64,000 bases of DNA, taken from the NCBI RefSeq assembly GCF_018263905.1, contig NZ_JAAFZU010000055.1, forward strand, positions 261,673 to 325,672, read 5' to 3'. This document shows, piece by piece, positions 30,601 through 39,140 of this stretch. The notes beneath the pieces were generated by a model. That model had not been told where the DNA came from. It did not search any database and was given only the letters and a program-made list of their open reading frames with translations. Numbering within the stretch: the first letter of the stretch is position 1; each line of letters starts with the position of its first letter. Made by a program: the position numbers and the translations under genes. The DNA comes from Loktanella sp. SALINAS62 (lineage in GTDB: Bacteria; Pseudomonadota; Alphaproteobacteria; Rhodobacterales; Rhodobacteraceae).

Positions 30601-30747
30601 GTCGTGTCCTTCGGCGCCGGGGCCAGTTTTGGTGTCGCGCTGTCCTTGGTCTGACAGAGTAGGACAGCGCGTATCGGGTCACAACGCCAAATCGACGTAA
30701 AGGGCGACCCCGTTCATCTTCGTGTGATCATGGCACCGGATGCGGGA

Positions 30748-31368
30748 TCAATCGTCCGATTTATCGCGGCTTGTCACGATTTCATCGATGTGGCCCCATT
30801 CCTTCGCCTCTTCCGGTGTCATCCACTTGTCGCGGTCCAGCGCTTTTTGAACCTCTTTGTAGCTTTGACCGGTGTGCTTTTGGTAAAGCTTGTACATCCG
30901 TTCGCGGGTATTTTCGATGCTTTTGGCCGAAATCAGGATGTCGGCAGCGGTGCCGCGCGCCCCGCCTGACGGCTGGTGCACCAGAAATTCGGCATTCGGA
31001 AGCGCGTAGCGCATGCCGGGTTCGCCGCCGATTGCGATAACGGACCCCATCGACGCGGCCAGACCACAGACCAACGTGGACACCTTGGGTCGGATGTACT
31101 GCATCGTGTCATAGATGCTCATCCCGGCCACGACGCTGCCGCCCGGAGAGTTGATATACATCGAGATTTCTTTTTTCGGGTTTTCCGCTTCGAGGTGCAA
31201 AAGCTGCGCGACAACGAGCTGGCTCATGCCATCATGGACCGGACCGTTCACGAACACGATCCGTTCTTTCAGCAGACGACTGAAAATATCATAGGCGCGT
31301 TCGCCGCGTGCGGTCTGTTCAACCACCATCGGCACGAGGTTCATGTGGGTTTGCATCGGATCTTGCAT
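30748..31368 (-). CDS. clpP: ATP-dependent Clp protease proteolytic subunit ClpP
   Basis: 206-residue serine protease. The catalytic triad is Ser107 ([11 protein letters not shown]), His131 (FLVHQPSGG) and Asp180 (ALDRDKWM). [20 protein letters not shown] is the family signature. It assembles as a 14-mer with ClpX or ClpA in the cytosol. ATG at 31368 follows an AAAGG box; the open frame begins eight codons earlier, and a later ATG at 31356 is possible, because the N-terminal propeptide is not conserved. A sigma-32-like promoter is visible upstream at 31425-31452. Confidence 0.96.
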   Translation of the reverse strand: MQDPMQTHMNLVPMVVEQTARGERAYDIFSRLLKERIVFVNGPVHDGMSQLVVAQLLHLEAENPKKEISMYINSPGGSVVAGMSIYDTMQYIRPKVSTLVCGLAASMGSVIAIGGEPGMRYALPNAEFLVHQPSGGARGTAADILISAKSIENTRERMYKLYQKHTGQSYKEVQKALDRDKWMTPEEAKEWGHIDEIVTSRDKSDD

Positions 31369-31735
31369 GGGCACGCCTTTACTGGGGGACACCTGTTGGC
31401 GGTGTCTTTGTCGATCTCGCTAACACTATGCAGGGTGACTTGCAGCTTCAAGGGTCGAAGGGTGCGCAACACGTCGCAGCACGGATCACCCCACTGTTGT
31501 CGCAAAGCGATCAATCCCCGGTCCGACCAGTGGTTGTGCGCGACAATTGCAGCAATTCAATGTTCTTCGTGCCGGATTCAGGCGATCCTGCCATCTTTGT
31601 AGCCAATTGCCACCGAATGGCCGCTTTCATCGCCTATTGATCACGCGGTCGTCCCAATCCGGCCATGTCACGATCTTACCTCCATTCTAACGATTTTGCG
31701 GTTTTCATGACCGACCAGTTGGATTGAGGTCACAC
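31369..31735. other. 367-bp gap between clpP and the RTX gene
   Basis: No convincing gene is seen; the open frames here have no good ribosome-binding site and continue antisense into clpP. The left end holds the clpP leader and its heat-shock-like promoter. The right end (31625-31735) is more AT-rich than its surroundings and should contain the RTX promoter; a GAGG site lies 8 nt before the RTX start. Confidence 0.5.
31425..31452 (-). promoter_or_regulatory. Candidate RpoH (heat-shock sigma) promoter for clpP
   Basis: On the minus strand CTTGAA (31452-31447) is followed after 16 nt by CATAGT (31430-31425), with CCC just before it. This resembles the alphaproteobacterial RpoH pattern (CTTGA... 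and C-rich ...TAT). The implied start lies about 50 nt upstream of the clpP ATG. clpP is commonly under RpoH control. The -10 match is only partial. Confidence 0.4.
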
Positions 31736-34700
31736 ATGCCCACAGGCTATCTAATTAACCTTGGTGACAACCGCCTGAACGGCGGTGACAGTGGCGCGAC
31801 CGATACGACGACATTCACAACTGACCGCATCATCGGGACAGGGTCCGTTACGGTCACCCGGGGTGGCACCAACACGACCATCACCGGAACCTATTATCTG
31901 GGTGTGGAAGGACGGGTCTATTTCGTCCCGGACACCGCATTCCCGAACAATATCAGATCTGTAACGGTACAGTCGGCACCGACCTTTTCACTTTATACCG
32001 GGACATCCTCTGGGGATACCATCACGGGCGGGACGACATCCGACCTGATCTATGGCGGGGCCAACACAAGCGGTAGCGGCACGTCCAGCGATACGATCTC
32101 TGCCGGGCGCGGCAACGATACGGTGTATGCAGGCGACGGGAACGACCTTGTATCCGGTGGGTCCGGCAACGACACGCTTTTTGGTGGCGTGGGTGACGAC
32201 ACCCTGAACGGCAATGGTGGCAACGACATCGTCTATGGCGGTGACGGCAACGATTCGATTCTGGGCGGGATGGGAACCGACAGTCTGTATGGCGGTGCCG
32301 GTGCCGACCGGATCGATGCGGGCGCTGGCAACGATTACGTCGACGCGGGCGAAGGCAACAACAGCGTCATGGGCGGTACGGGGTCCGATACGATCATCGC
32401 CGGCACCGGGTCAGATATCCTGTCGGGAAACGCAGGCCGCGACAGCATTATCGCAGGTGACGGTGCCGATACGGTCTACGGCGGCGACAGCGACGACACG
32501 GTCGACGCCGGGGCCGGAAATGACACTGTCTATGGCGAGGCCGGCAACGACTCGATCCTGGGCGGCAGCGGCAACGATATTCTGTATGGCGATGATCCGG
32601 CCCCCGCTGCTGTCACCACCGAAAGCCTGCGCTGGACGACACAGGCTGCCAGCGGCACAAATCTGCGCAGCGGTTTTACGCAGGACACCGGCAATATCAA
32701 CGTCAGTGTCTCGTTCCGCGACGACGGAAGCCTGACAGAAGTTTCGTCGTCGAACACCGCGATCTTTACCGGAACAACCGGCATCGCGACCGATTCATCG
32801 CTGTTCTTGGTCGGCGGGGCCGAACAGACGGTCACGACCACAATCGATTTTGCAGCCGACCCAAACAGCGGCGTGACCGACGCTGTCAGCAACGTGGGTT
32901 TCTGGATCACCGATATTGACGCCGTCGACGACGGCACCAACGACTTCCGCGATCAGGTGGTGCTGACCGCATACGATTCGGATGGCAACATCGTCCCGGT
33001 CACCTTGACCCAGCCGGTCGGCAACAACGATTCCGTATCCGGCCAGACGGTGACCGCATCCTTTGACAACGACGAGCCCAATCAGGCCGATGGGGCGATC
33101 TATGTGCAGGTCGCCGGCCCTGTCAGTTCCATCGTCGTCAACTTTAACAGTCCCGGCGGCACGACGCAGCACGCGATCTATATCAGCGACATCCAGTTCA
33201 CGACCATCCTGCCAAGCCCCGGCGACGACACGCTAGACGGTGGCGACGGCGACGACACGCTGTACGGCGGTGGCGGAAACGATTCGCTATATGGCCGCGC
33301 CGGGAACGACGTTGTTTACGGTGGCGACGGCAACGACCTGATCGATGACGAGCCGGGCTCTTTCAATGGCAGCAGCTCTGATACGTTTTACGGCGGCGGC
33401 GGTGACGATACGATCTACACCGGCGGGGGCAACGACGTCGCCTTTGGCGGGATCGGCAACGACCACATCAATGGCGAAGGCGAAGACGACATCCTGTACG
33501 GGGATGCGGGCAACGACACCCTGATCGGCCGGTCCGGGAACGATACGCTGTTTGGCGGCACGGGTAGCGATACACTGTATGGCGATGACGGCGACGACAC
33601 GCTCAGCGGTGGCGATGATACCGACTGGCTGATCGGGGGCACCGGCAACGACACCTTATCAGGTGACGGTGGTGACGACTCTTTGTGGGGCGAAGGCGGC
33701 GATGACAGCCTGTCAGGCGGTCTGGGCAATGACGCGCTGATCGGTGGTGACGGCAACGACATTCTGGGTTCCGACGATCTGGAAGCAGGCAACGACACGC
33801 TTTGGGGCGAAGCCGGAAACGATACGCTGCGCGGTGGCGTCGGGGACGATTCGCTGTACGGTGGCACGGGTGACGACACCCTGTTCGGCGGCACCGGCAA
33901 CGACGTATTGGACGGCGGCACCGGGAACGATCTGTTGCAGGTCGCGGATGATCACGATCAAACCACGGTCATCGGTGGCGAAGACCTGGGCGATGGCGAC
34001 ATCGATACGCTGGGCCTGACCAGCACCACCAGCACCCTTGGCGCGACGGTAACATTTGACGGCAGCGAATCCGGTACGTTCAGCTTTGACGGTACCACGT
34101 CGACCGGCAGCTTTTCGCAGATCGAACGGGTCGTCACCACGGAATTTGACGACACGATCGACGCCAGTGCCGCAACAACAAGTGTCACGCTTGAAAGCGG
34201 CGCAGGCAACGACAGCATCATCGGCGGTTCGGGCGACGACCTGATCGTCGCGGGCACCGGTGCGGATACGATTGACGCAGGACTGCGCAACGACACTGTC
34301 GATCTGGGCAGCGACGGCGAAGCCGACGTTGTGATCTTGCGTGACGGGTTCACCCGACTGACGATTGTGGGCTTCGACACGATTACCGCCAATCCGGACG
34401 GCACCTACAGCTCGATCGATACGCTTGATGTCAGCCAACTGCTGGATGCGCAGGGCAATCCGGTCAACACCCGCGACGTGGTCGTGTCCGACGACGGGTT
34501 CGGCAACGCGCTGCTGATCTTTCCGAACGGCGAAGAAGTGGTCCTGCAAGGCATCACACCCACACAGGCGTCCGACGAATTTCTGCTGAATGCGATTGGC
34601 TTTCCGCTGCCGGACGGCACTGTCAGCGGCACCGCCGGGGATGATCTGATCGGGTTGGGCTATACCGACGCCGATGGCGATTCCATCGACGACAATGACG

Positions 34701-37309
34701 CGGTTCTGGCGGGTGATAGTGGCAACGACGACCTGATCGAAGCCGGTGCAGGCAATGACACCGTGTTTGCGGGCGACGGCAATGATGAAATCTACGGCGG
34801 CACCGGGGCCGACGACCTGTCCGGTGGCACGGGTGACGACACCTTGTTTGGCGGCGACGGCGACGACACGCTGTCGGGCGACGCTGGCAACGATATCCTT
34901 CAAGGTGGCACGGGGAACGACACGCTGGATGGCGGCACCGGCAACGATACCCTGTTTGGTGGTGACGGCGACGACTTCTTCGAACTGGAAGCAGGCTTTG
35001 GCGACGACGCTGTCACTGGCGGCGAAACCGGCGAGACCACGGGCGACACGCTGGATGCGTCAGCCCTGACAACCGACACCACCCTGACGTTTACGAACGC
35101 GGAAACCGGTACCCTGACTGACGGCACCGATACCGTCAGCTTTGCAGAAATCGAATCGTTCTTTCTGGGATCAGGCAATGACACCGTTTTTGGCGGTGAA
35201 GGCGACGACGCCGTCGATCTGGGCGCGGGCGACGACATTTTCACGCTGTTCAACGGCTTCGGCAACGATACCGTAACCGGCGGCGAGACGGGTGAAACCA
35301 ACGGTGATACGCTGGACGGCAGCGCCCTGACGACAGGCGTGACAGTCACAATGTCCGGGCCCGAAGCCGGGACACTGTCGGACGGCACCGACACGCTCAG
35401 CTTTGCCGAAATGGAAAGCGTCCTGACCGGCGCGGGCGATGACACAATCATCGGCAGCACTGGCAACGACACAATCGACACAGGCGCGGGCAACGACACA
35501 ATCAGCACCGGCGCGGGCGATGACAGCATCGACGCAGGCGCGGGCGCGGATACCGTCAACGCGGGCGCTGGCAACGACACCATTGCCTTGGGTGCCGACG
35601 ACAATGCCGTCGACATCGTTCAGCTGAACGATGGCAGCGGCAACGACGAGGTTTTTGAATTCGAAGGCCCGATCGACAACGGCGACGGCACATTCACCAG
35701 CCAAGACCTGTTGGATGTCAGCGACCTGAGCGGCCCGGACGGCCTGCCGGTCAACACCAACGACGTCACCGTGACCGATCAGGGCGGCAGCGCGCTGTTG
35801 ACCTTTGCCAACGGGGAATCCGTGCTGCTGGTTGGCGTCACTGCCGCAGAATTGTCGTCACCTTTTGCATTGGCCGCGATTGGTATTCCCCTGCCAGACG
35901 GGACTGTCAGCGGCACCGCTGGCGACGACATCATTGATGCAGCATATACCGGTGATCCCGACGGCGACCGTGTGGATGGCGACGATGCGATCCTGTCAGG
36001 CGACACTGCAAATGACGATCTGATCGTAGCGGGCGCCGGCAATGACGTGGTGCTTGCGGGCGACGGCAACGACGAAATCTATGGCGGCGATGGCAACGAC
36101 AGCCTTGTCGGTGGCGCGGGTAACGACACCGTTTTTGGCGACGCGGGCGATGATGTTCTGGTCCTGGGCGACGGTTTCGGCACCGATACGCTGACGGGTG
36201 GCGAAACGACGGAAACAACCGGTGACCTGCTGGATGCGTCCGGTATGACCACCGATACCACAGTCACGTTCACCGGCGCAGAAGCGGGCACACTGACAAA
36301 CGGCGTCGACACCGCGACATTTTCCGAAATCGAACAGGTTGCGACAGGCAGTGGCAACGACACCATCACCGCCGATGCGGGCAGCCAGACGGTCAGCACC
36401 GGCGCGGGCAACGACACGATCGACCTTGGCACCGGGGCCGACAGCATCGACGCCGGCGCCGGAAACGACCTGATCACCGTCGCAGAAGGCGACGTGGCTG
36501 AAGGCGGCGACGGGGACGATACGTTTATCGTTCAGGACCAGCTTGGCACCGAAACGATCAATATTTTTGGCGGGTCCGGCGATGAAACCACGGGCGACCG
36601 TCTGGTGCTTGGCACGCTGGGCAACCTGAAAGAGATCCTTGCGAATGCGGTCGATGACGGCACCGGCAGCTATTCCGGCACCGCCACGCTGGACGACGGC
36701 ACGATCCTGAACTTCAGCAATATCGAGGAAATCGTTTGTTTCACACCCGGCGCCATGATCGCCACACCACGCGGCGCGCGTGACGTCGCCACCCTGCGTG
36801 TCGGTGATCTGGTTGTGACCCGTGACCACGGGTTGCAGCCGATCCGCTGGATTCAATCCCGCACGGTGCCCGCCACAGGCGGTTTTGCACCCATCCTGAT
36901 CCGCCCCGGCGTCGTCACCGGACAAGAAGCGGATTTGCTGGTGTCGCCACAGCATCGGATGCTGTTCCACGGCTACCGCGCCGAATTATTGTTCGGCGAA
37001 TCAGAGGTTCTTGTTCCGGCCAAGCATCTGCTGGACGGACGGCATGTCACACAGGAATTCGGCGGCGATGTCACATATATCCACATGATGTTCGACCACC
37101 ACGAAATCGTGTTTGCCAATGGTGCCGCGACAGAAAGCTTTCACCCCGGTGATGTCGGCATGAACGCGATCCATGACAGTGCACGCGAAGAATTGTTCGC
37201 ACTGTTCCCGGAACTGCGATCCGATGTTAATCTGTACGGGGATACGGCCCGGCGCTGTCTGAAACGGCACGAGTCACAATTGCTTGCCGCAGACAACATG
37301 CGCATCTAG
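31736..37309 (+). CDS. Giant RTX (calcium-binding repeat) protein with C-terminal Hint domain
   Basis: 1857 residues, probably exported by a type I system and calcium-folded outside the cell. Residues 1 to about 85 form an N-terminal module common in roseobacter RTX-Hint proteins ([27 protein letters not shown]). GGxGxDxUxGG arrays cover roughly 122-290, 496-735 and several shorter blocks to about 1600. A beta-sandwich-like domain (about 296-495) interrupts the arrays. Four related ~65-residue beta modules occur at about 735-815, 1085-1150, 1175-1245 and 1480-1545, and a 126-residue unit is present twice. From Cys1668 ([17 protein letters not shown]) a Hint_2 domain runs to about 1810 ([21 protein letters not shown]-like [14 protein letters not shown]). 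There is no N-terminal signal peptide. No HlyB/HlyD/TolC gene lies in the window. Possible roles are adhesin, surface layer or defence; none can be assigned. ATG 31736 follows GAGG. Confidence 0.9.
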   Translation: MPTGYLINLGDNRLNGGDSGATDTTTFTTDRIIGTGSVTVTRGGTNTTITGTYYLGVEGRVYFVPDTAFPNNIRSVTVQSAPTFSLYTGTSSGDTITGGTTSDLIYGGANTSGSGTSSDTISAGRGNDTVYAGDGNDLVSGGSGNDTLFGGVGDDTLNGNGGNDIVYGGDGNDSILGGMGTDSLYGGAGADRIDAGAGNDYVDAGEGNNSVMGGTGSDTIIAGTGSDILSGNAGRDSIIAGDGADTVYGGDSDDTVDAGAGNDTVYGEAGNDSILGGSGNDILYGDDPAPAAVTTESLRWTTQAASGTNLRSGFTQDTGNINVSVSFRDDGSLTEVSSSNTAIFTGTTGIATDSSLFLVGGAEQTVTTTIDFAADPNSGVTDAVSNVGFWITDIDAVDDGTNDFRDQVVLTAYDSDGNIVPVTLTQPVGNNDSVSGQTVTASFDNDEPNQADGAIYVQVAGPVSSIVVNFNSPGGTTQHAIYISDIQFTTILPSPGDDTLDGGDGDDTLYGGGGNDSLYGRAGNDVVYGGDGNDLIDDEPGSFNGSSSDTFYGGGGDDTIYTGGGNDVAFGGIGNDHINGEGEDDILYGDAGNDTLIGRSGNDTLFGGTGSDTLYGDDGDDTLSGGDDTDWLIGGTGNDTLSGDGGDDSLWGEGGDDSLSGGLGNDALIGGDGNDILGSDDLEAGNDTLWGEAGNDTLRGGVGDDSLYGGTGDDTLFGGTGNDVLDGGTGNDLLQVADDHDQTTVIGGEDLGDGDIDTLGLTSTTSTLGATVTFDGSESGTFSFDGTTSTGSFSQIERVVTTEFDDTIDASAATTSVTLESGAGNDSIIGGSGDDLIVAGTGADTIDAGLRNDTVDLGSDGEADVVILRDGFTRLTIVGFDTITANPDGTYSSIDTLDVSQLLDAQGNPVNTRDVVVSDDGFGNALLIFPNGEEVVLQGITPTQASDEFLLNAIGFPLPDGTVSGTAGDDLIGLGYTDADGDSIDDNDAVLAGDSGNDDLIEAGAGNDTVFAGDGNDEIYGGTGADDLSGGTGDDTLFGGDGDDTLSGDAGNDILQGGTGNDTLDGGTGNDTLFGGDGDDFFELEAGFGDDAVTGGETGETTGDTLDASALTTDTTLTFTNAETGTLTDGTDTVSFAEIESFFLGSGNDTVFGGEGDDAVDLGAGDDIFTLFNGFGNDTVTGGETGETNGDTLDGSALTTGVTVTMSGPEAGTLSDGTDTLSFAEMESVLTGAGDDTIIGSTGNDTIDTGAGNDTISTGAGDDSIDAGAGADTVNAGAGNDTIALGADDNAVDIVQLNDGSGNDEVFEFEGPIDNGDGTFTSQDLLDVSDLSGPDGLPVNTNDVTVTDQGGSALLTFANGESVLLVGVTAAELSSPFALAAIGIPLPDGTVSGTAGDDIIDAAYTGDPDGDRVDGDDAILSGDTANDDLIVAGAGNDVVLAGDGNDEIYGGDGNDSLVGGAGNDTVFGDAGDDVLVLGDGFGTDTLTGGETTETTGDLLDASGMTTDTTVTFTGAEAGTLTNGVDTATFSEIEQVATGSGNDTITADAGSQTVSTGAGNDTIDLGTGADSIDAGAGNDLITVAEGDVAEGGDGDDTFIVQDQLGTETINIFGGSGDETTGDRLVLGTLGNLKEILANAVDDGTGSYSGTATLDDGTILNFSNIEEIVCFTPGAMIATPRGARDVATLRVGDLVVTRDHGLQPIRWIQSRTVPATGGFAPILIRPGVVTGQEADLLVSPQHRMLFHGYRAELLFGESEVLVPAKHLLDGRHVTQEFGGDVTYIHMMFDHHEIVFANGAATESFHPGDVGMNAIHDSAREELFALFPELRSDVNLYGDTARRCLKRHESQLLAADNMRI
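34424..36087 (+). repeat. Segmental duplication inside the RTX gene
   Basis: The segment 34424-34800 (126 codons) is repeated at 35711-36087, also 126 codons with compensating one-residue indels. Both copies start LDVS, contain PVNT.DV and [14 protein letters not shown], and end [11 protein letters not shown]. The offset is 1287 bp. The copies have diverged markedly at the DNA level, so this is an old duplication, and neighbouring beta modules appear to have been copied with it. Confidence 0.8.
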
Positions 37310-37327
37310 ATCGTCTGGTTCGCCCAA

Positions 37328-38104
37328 TCAGGCGATATTGCGCGCTGGTGTGCGTTTGCCCTGCGCCCATGCCGCCGCCGCATCGCCAAAGGCCCGGAAC
37401 AACGGACGCGACACAGGGTCGATCCCGGCCTGATATTCGGGGTGCCACTGCACGCCCAGCGCATATCCTTTTGCATCGCGGATATGGATGGCCTCGGGCG
37501 TTTCGTCGGGGGCCCAGCCTTCGACGATGACCCGCGCGCCCGGCTCATTGATCCCTTGACCGTGCAGCGAATTGGTCACCACCTGTTCCGCCCCCAGCAG
37601 GCGATGGAAAACGCCGCCCGGACTGAACCGGATGGTGTGACGCATCGCGAATTTTTCTTCGATTGTGCCATCGGGCGGCATGCGGTGGTTGTCGCGGCCC
37701 GGTAAATCGCGGATTTCAGGATAAAGCGAACCACCAAAGGCCACGTTTATTTCCTGAAAACCACGGCAAATCCCCAGCACAGGCAGCCCCCCATCGACAC
37801 AGGCACGGATCAACGGCAGCGCCAACCGGTCACGGTCGCGGTCAAAGGTGCCATGCGCCTCTGTTTCAGCCTCTCCGTATTCTTCGGGATGCACGTTCGG
37901 GCGACCACCCGGAAAGATGAAACCGTCAAACGTGTGCAGCAAATCGTCGATCAGGACGATGCCGGGTTTGGCCGGCACGATCACCGGCACCGCTTCACAG
38001 ACGTCGGCGACAGCTTCCAAATTCATGTCCCCCACAGCCTGAACCAGATAACTGTCGTTGATCACATGAGAGTTGGCGATGATACCGATGACGGGACGAG
38101 GCAC
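37328..38104 (-). CDS. Gamma-glutamyl-gamma-aminobutyrate hydrolase family (class I glutamine amidotransferase, peptidase C26)
   Basis: 258 residues. The nucleophile elbow is LGICRGFQEINVAFGG with catalytic Cys at about 112, and the His/Glu pair lies in GVQWHPEYQ near the C-terminus. NSLHGQGI also matches PuuD/peptidase C26 proteins, which hydrolyse gamma-glutamyl amides (for example in putrescine breakdown). No puu genes or glutamate-putrescine ligase lie beside it, so the substrate is unknown. The start appears to be GTG 38104 with AAAAGGA upstream. It is convergent with the RTX gene, 18 bp apart. Confidence 0.88.
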   Translation of the reverse strand: MPRPVIGIIANSHVINDSYLVQAVGDMNLEAVADVCEAVPVIVPAKPGIVLIDDLLHTFDGFIFPGGRPNVHPEEYGEAETEAHGTFDRDRDRLALPLIRACVDGGLPVLGICRGFQEINVAFGGSLYPEIRDLPGRDNHRMPPDGTIEEKFAMRHTIRFSPGGVFHRLLGAEQVVTNSLHGQGINEPGARVIVEGWAPDETPEAIHIRDAKGYALGVQWHPEYQAGIDPVSRPLFRAFGDAAAAWAQGKRTPARNIA

Positions 38105-38177
38105 GAAAACACATCCTTTTTGGGCGGGAACGCCCTTGCAATACCGCGTTTGTGCTGCAACTGCAAAGACCGCTTGA

Positions 38178-38603
38178 TTACGCTTCGCCGATCAGGCCCG
38201 CTGCGTCCAATCCAGCCAGCGCGCAGATGACATCGTTGTCCGATGTATCGCCCGTCACACCGACCGCACCGATGACGCGGTCATCGTGCTTGACCAGAAC
38301 GCCGCCGGGCACGGGCACCACATGCCCACCGTAAACCCCATTTATGGCCGCCATGAAATAGGGCTGATCTTCGGCCCTTTTCATCTGTGCGCTGCCCGGC
38401 ATACCCAGCATGACCGCACCATAAGCCTTGCCATGCGCGATATTGAACCGGCCGGCGGCGGCGTTGTCCGCACGTTCGAACGCCTTGACATGGCCACCCG
38501 CGTCCAGAACCACGACGGCAAGCGGTTTCAGTCCCAACTCGGTCCCCTTGGCCATCGCCGTGTCGATGATGATGCGCGCCTGTGCACTGGTGATTTCGGT
38601 CAT
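38178..38603 (-). CDS. GlcG/HbpS-family (DUF336) protein
   Basis: 141 residues with the GlcG/HbpS pattern: ARIIIDTAMAKGTELGLKPLAVVVLDAGGHVKAFERADNA, then ARFNIAHGKAYGAVMLG-like FNIAHGKAYGAVML, and VPVPGGVLVKHDDRVIGAVGVTGDTSDNDVICALAG at the end. Members bind heme or cobalamin-like ligands or act in small-molecule metabolism; the physiological role is unclear. ATG 38603 starts the conserved domain; the frame is open 32 codons more upstream, overlapping the DUF2256 gene. It is about 70 bp from each neighbour on the same strand. Confidence 0.85.
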   Translation of the reverse strand: MTEITSAQARIIIDTAMAKGTELGLKPLAVVVLDAGGHVKAFERADNAAAGRFNIAHGKAYGAVMLGMPGSAQMKRAEDQPYFMAAINGVYGGHVVPVPGGVLVKHDDRVIGAVGVTGDTSDNDVICALAGLDAAGLIGEA

Positions 38604-38673
38604 GGAATGATGCAGCCTTTGTATGTGTTGAACCGGCTGCAGCATGCCCCGCAACACCAGATCGTTCCAGCGT

Positions 38674-38826
38674 TCATTTCGTTCGGCTGCGGGATGCACG
38701 ACAACGGTCGGAACAGTATTTTACGTCATCCCACACCTTGGCCCAAGCCTTGCGCCAGACAAAGGGCCGTCCGCAGGTTGCGCAAACCTTTGACGGTAAA
38801 TCCGCCTTTTTGCGCATCCGCGCCAT
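38674..38826 (-). CDS. DUF2256 small zinc-ribbon protein
   Basis: About 50 residues. The DUF2256 pattern is complete: MRKKADLPSKVCATCGRPFVWRKAWAKVWDDVKYCSDRCR, with CxxC and CxxxC pairs that should bind zinc. Function unknown; these small proteins often lie beside photolyase or deoxyribodipyrimidine-related genes, but none is here. ATG 38826 lies 1 nt past the stop of the preceding small membrane protein gene, so coupling is likely; an ATG at 38817 is an alternative. Confidence 0.8.
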   Translation of the reverse strand: MARMRKKADLPSKVCATCGRPFVWRKAWAKVWDDVKYCSDRCRASRSRTK

Positions 38827-38827
38827 G

Positions 38828-39031
38828 TTATTCGGTGGCGCCTTCCACTTCGGCACCGGTGCGCCCGTCGATCTGCGTTTCCGCGCCATCGGGTTCATTC
38901 CCGTTGGCGCTGATGAAGATCAAAAGCCCGGCCAGCAACAGCAGGGCAAAGCCGACAACCGTAAAAATACCGGTCAATGCGCCGCGGTGACGTTTTTCTT
39001 GTTTATCCAGATCAGTGCGTGGTGCAGACAT
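38828..39031 (-). CDS. Small single-helix membrane protein
   Basis: 67 residues. A charged N-terminus (LDKQEKRHRGAL) precedes one membrane helix (about 19-41, LTGIFTVVGFALLLLAGLLIFIS) and an acidic tail (GAETQIDGRTGAEVEGATE). A GAAGGAG site lies just before the ATG. The composition and size match small Rhodobacteraceae membrane proteins without known function. The stop is 1 nt upstream of the DUF2256 start. Confidence 0.75.
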   Translation of the reverse strand: MSAPRTDLDKQEKRHRGALTGIFTVVGFALLLLAGLLIFISANGNEPDGAETQIDGRTGAEVEGATE

Positions 39032-39140
39032 TGGAATACTCCTTCTTCAAGCTTGTTAATGCACAAAATAGTGCGTCTTGCGGCTATTCAATGATGAACA
39101 TACCGTCCCCGGCGATGATGCACCGATTTGGGACAAGACC

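Noticed and set aside
29314-30654. 446-codon plus-strand frame opposite clpX
   Set aside because: Antisense shadow of a complete clpX; no motifs.
30976-31640. Open frames on the plus strand between clpP and the RTX gene
   Set aside because: They start within clpP antisense sequence, have no ribosome-binding site and no motif, and are not clearly coding.
33713-35704. Minus-strand frames of 180-400 codons opposite the RTX repeats
   Set aside because: The periodic Gly/Asp codons of the repeats create open frames on the other strand with low-complexity products; not genes.
32099-36500. Repeated units that could be mistaken for a CRISPR or tandem satellite array
   Set aside because: Units are coding 27-bp-type RTX nonapeptide repeats in frame with the large protein, with no constant-length unique spacers.
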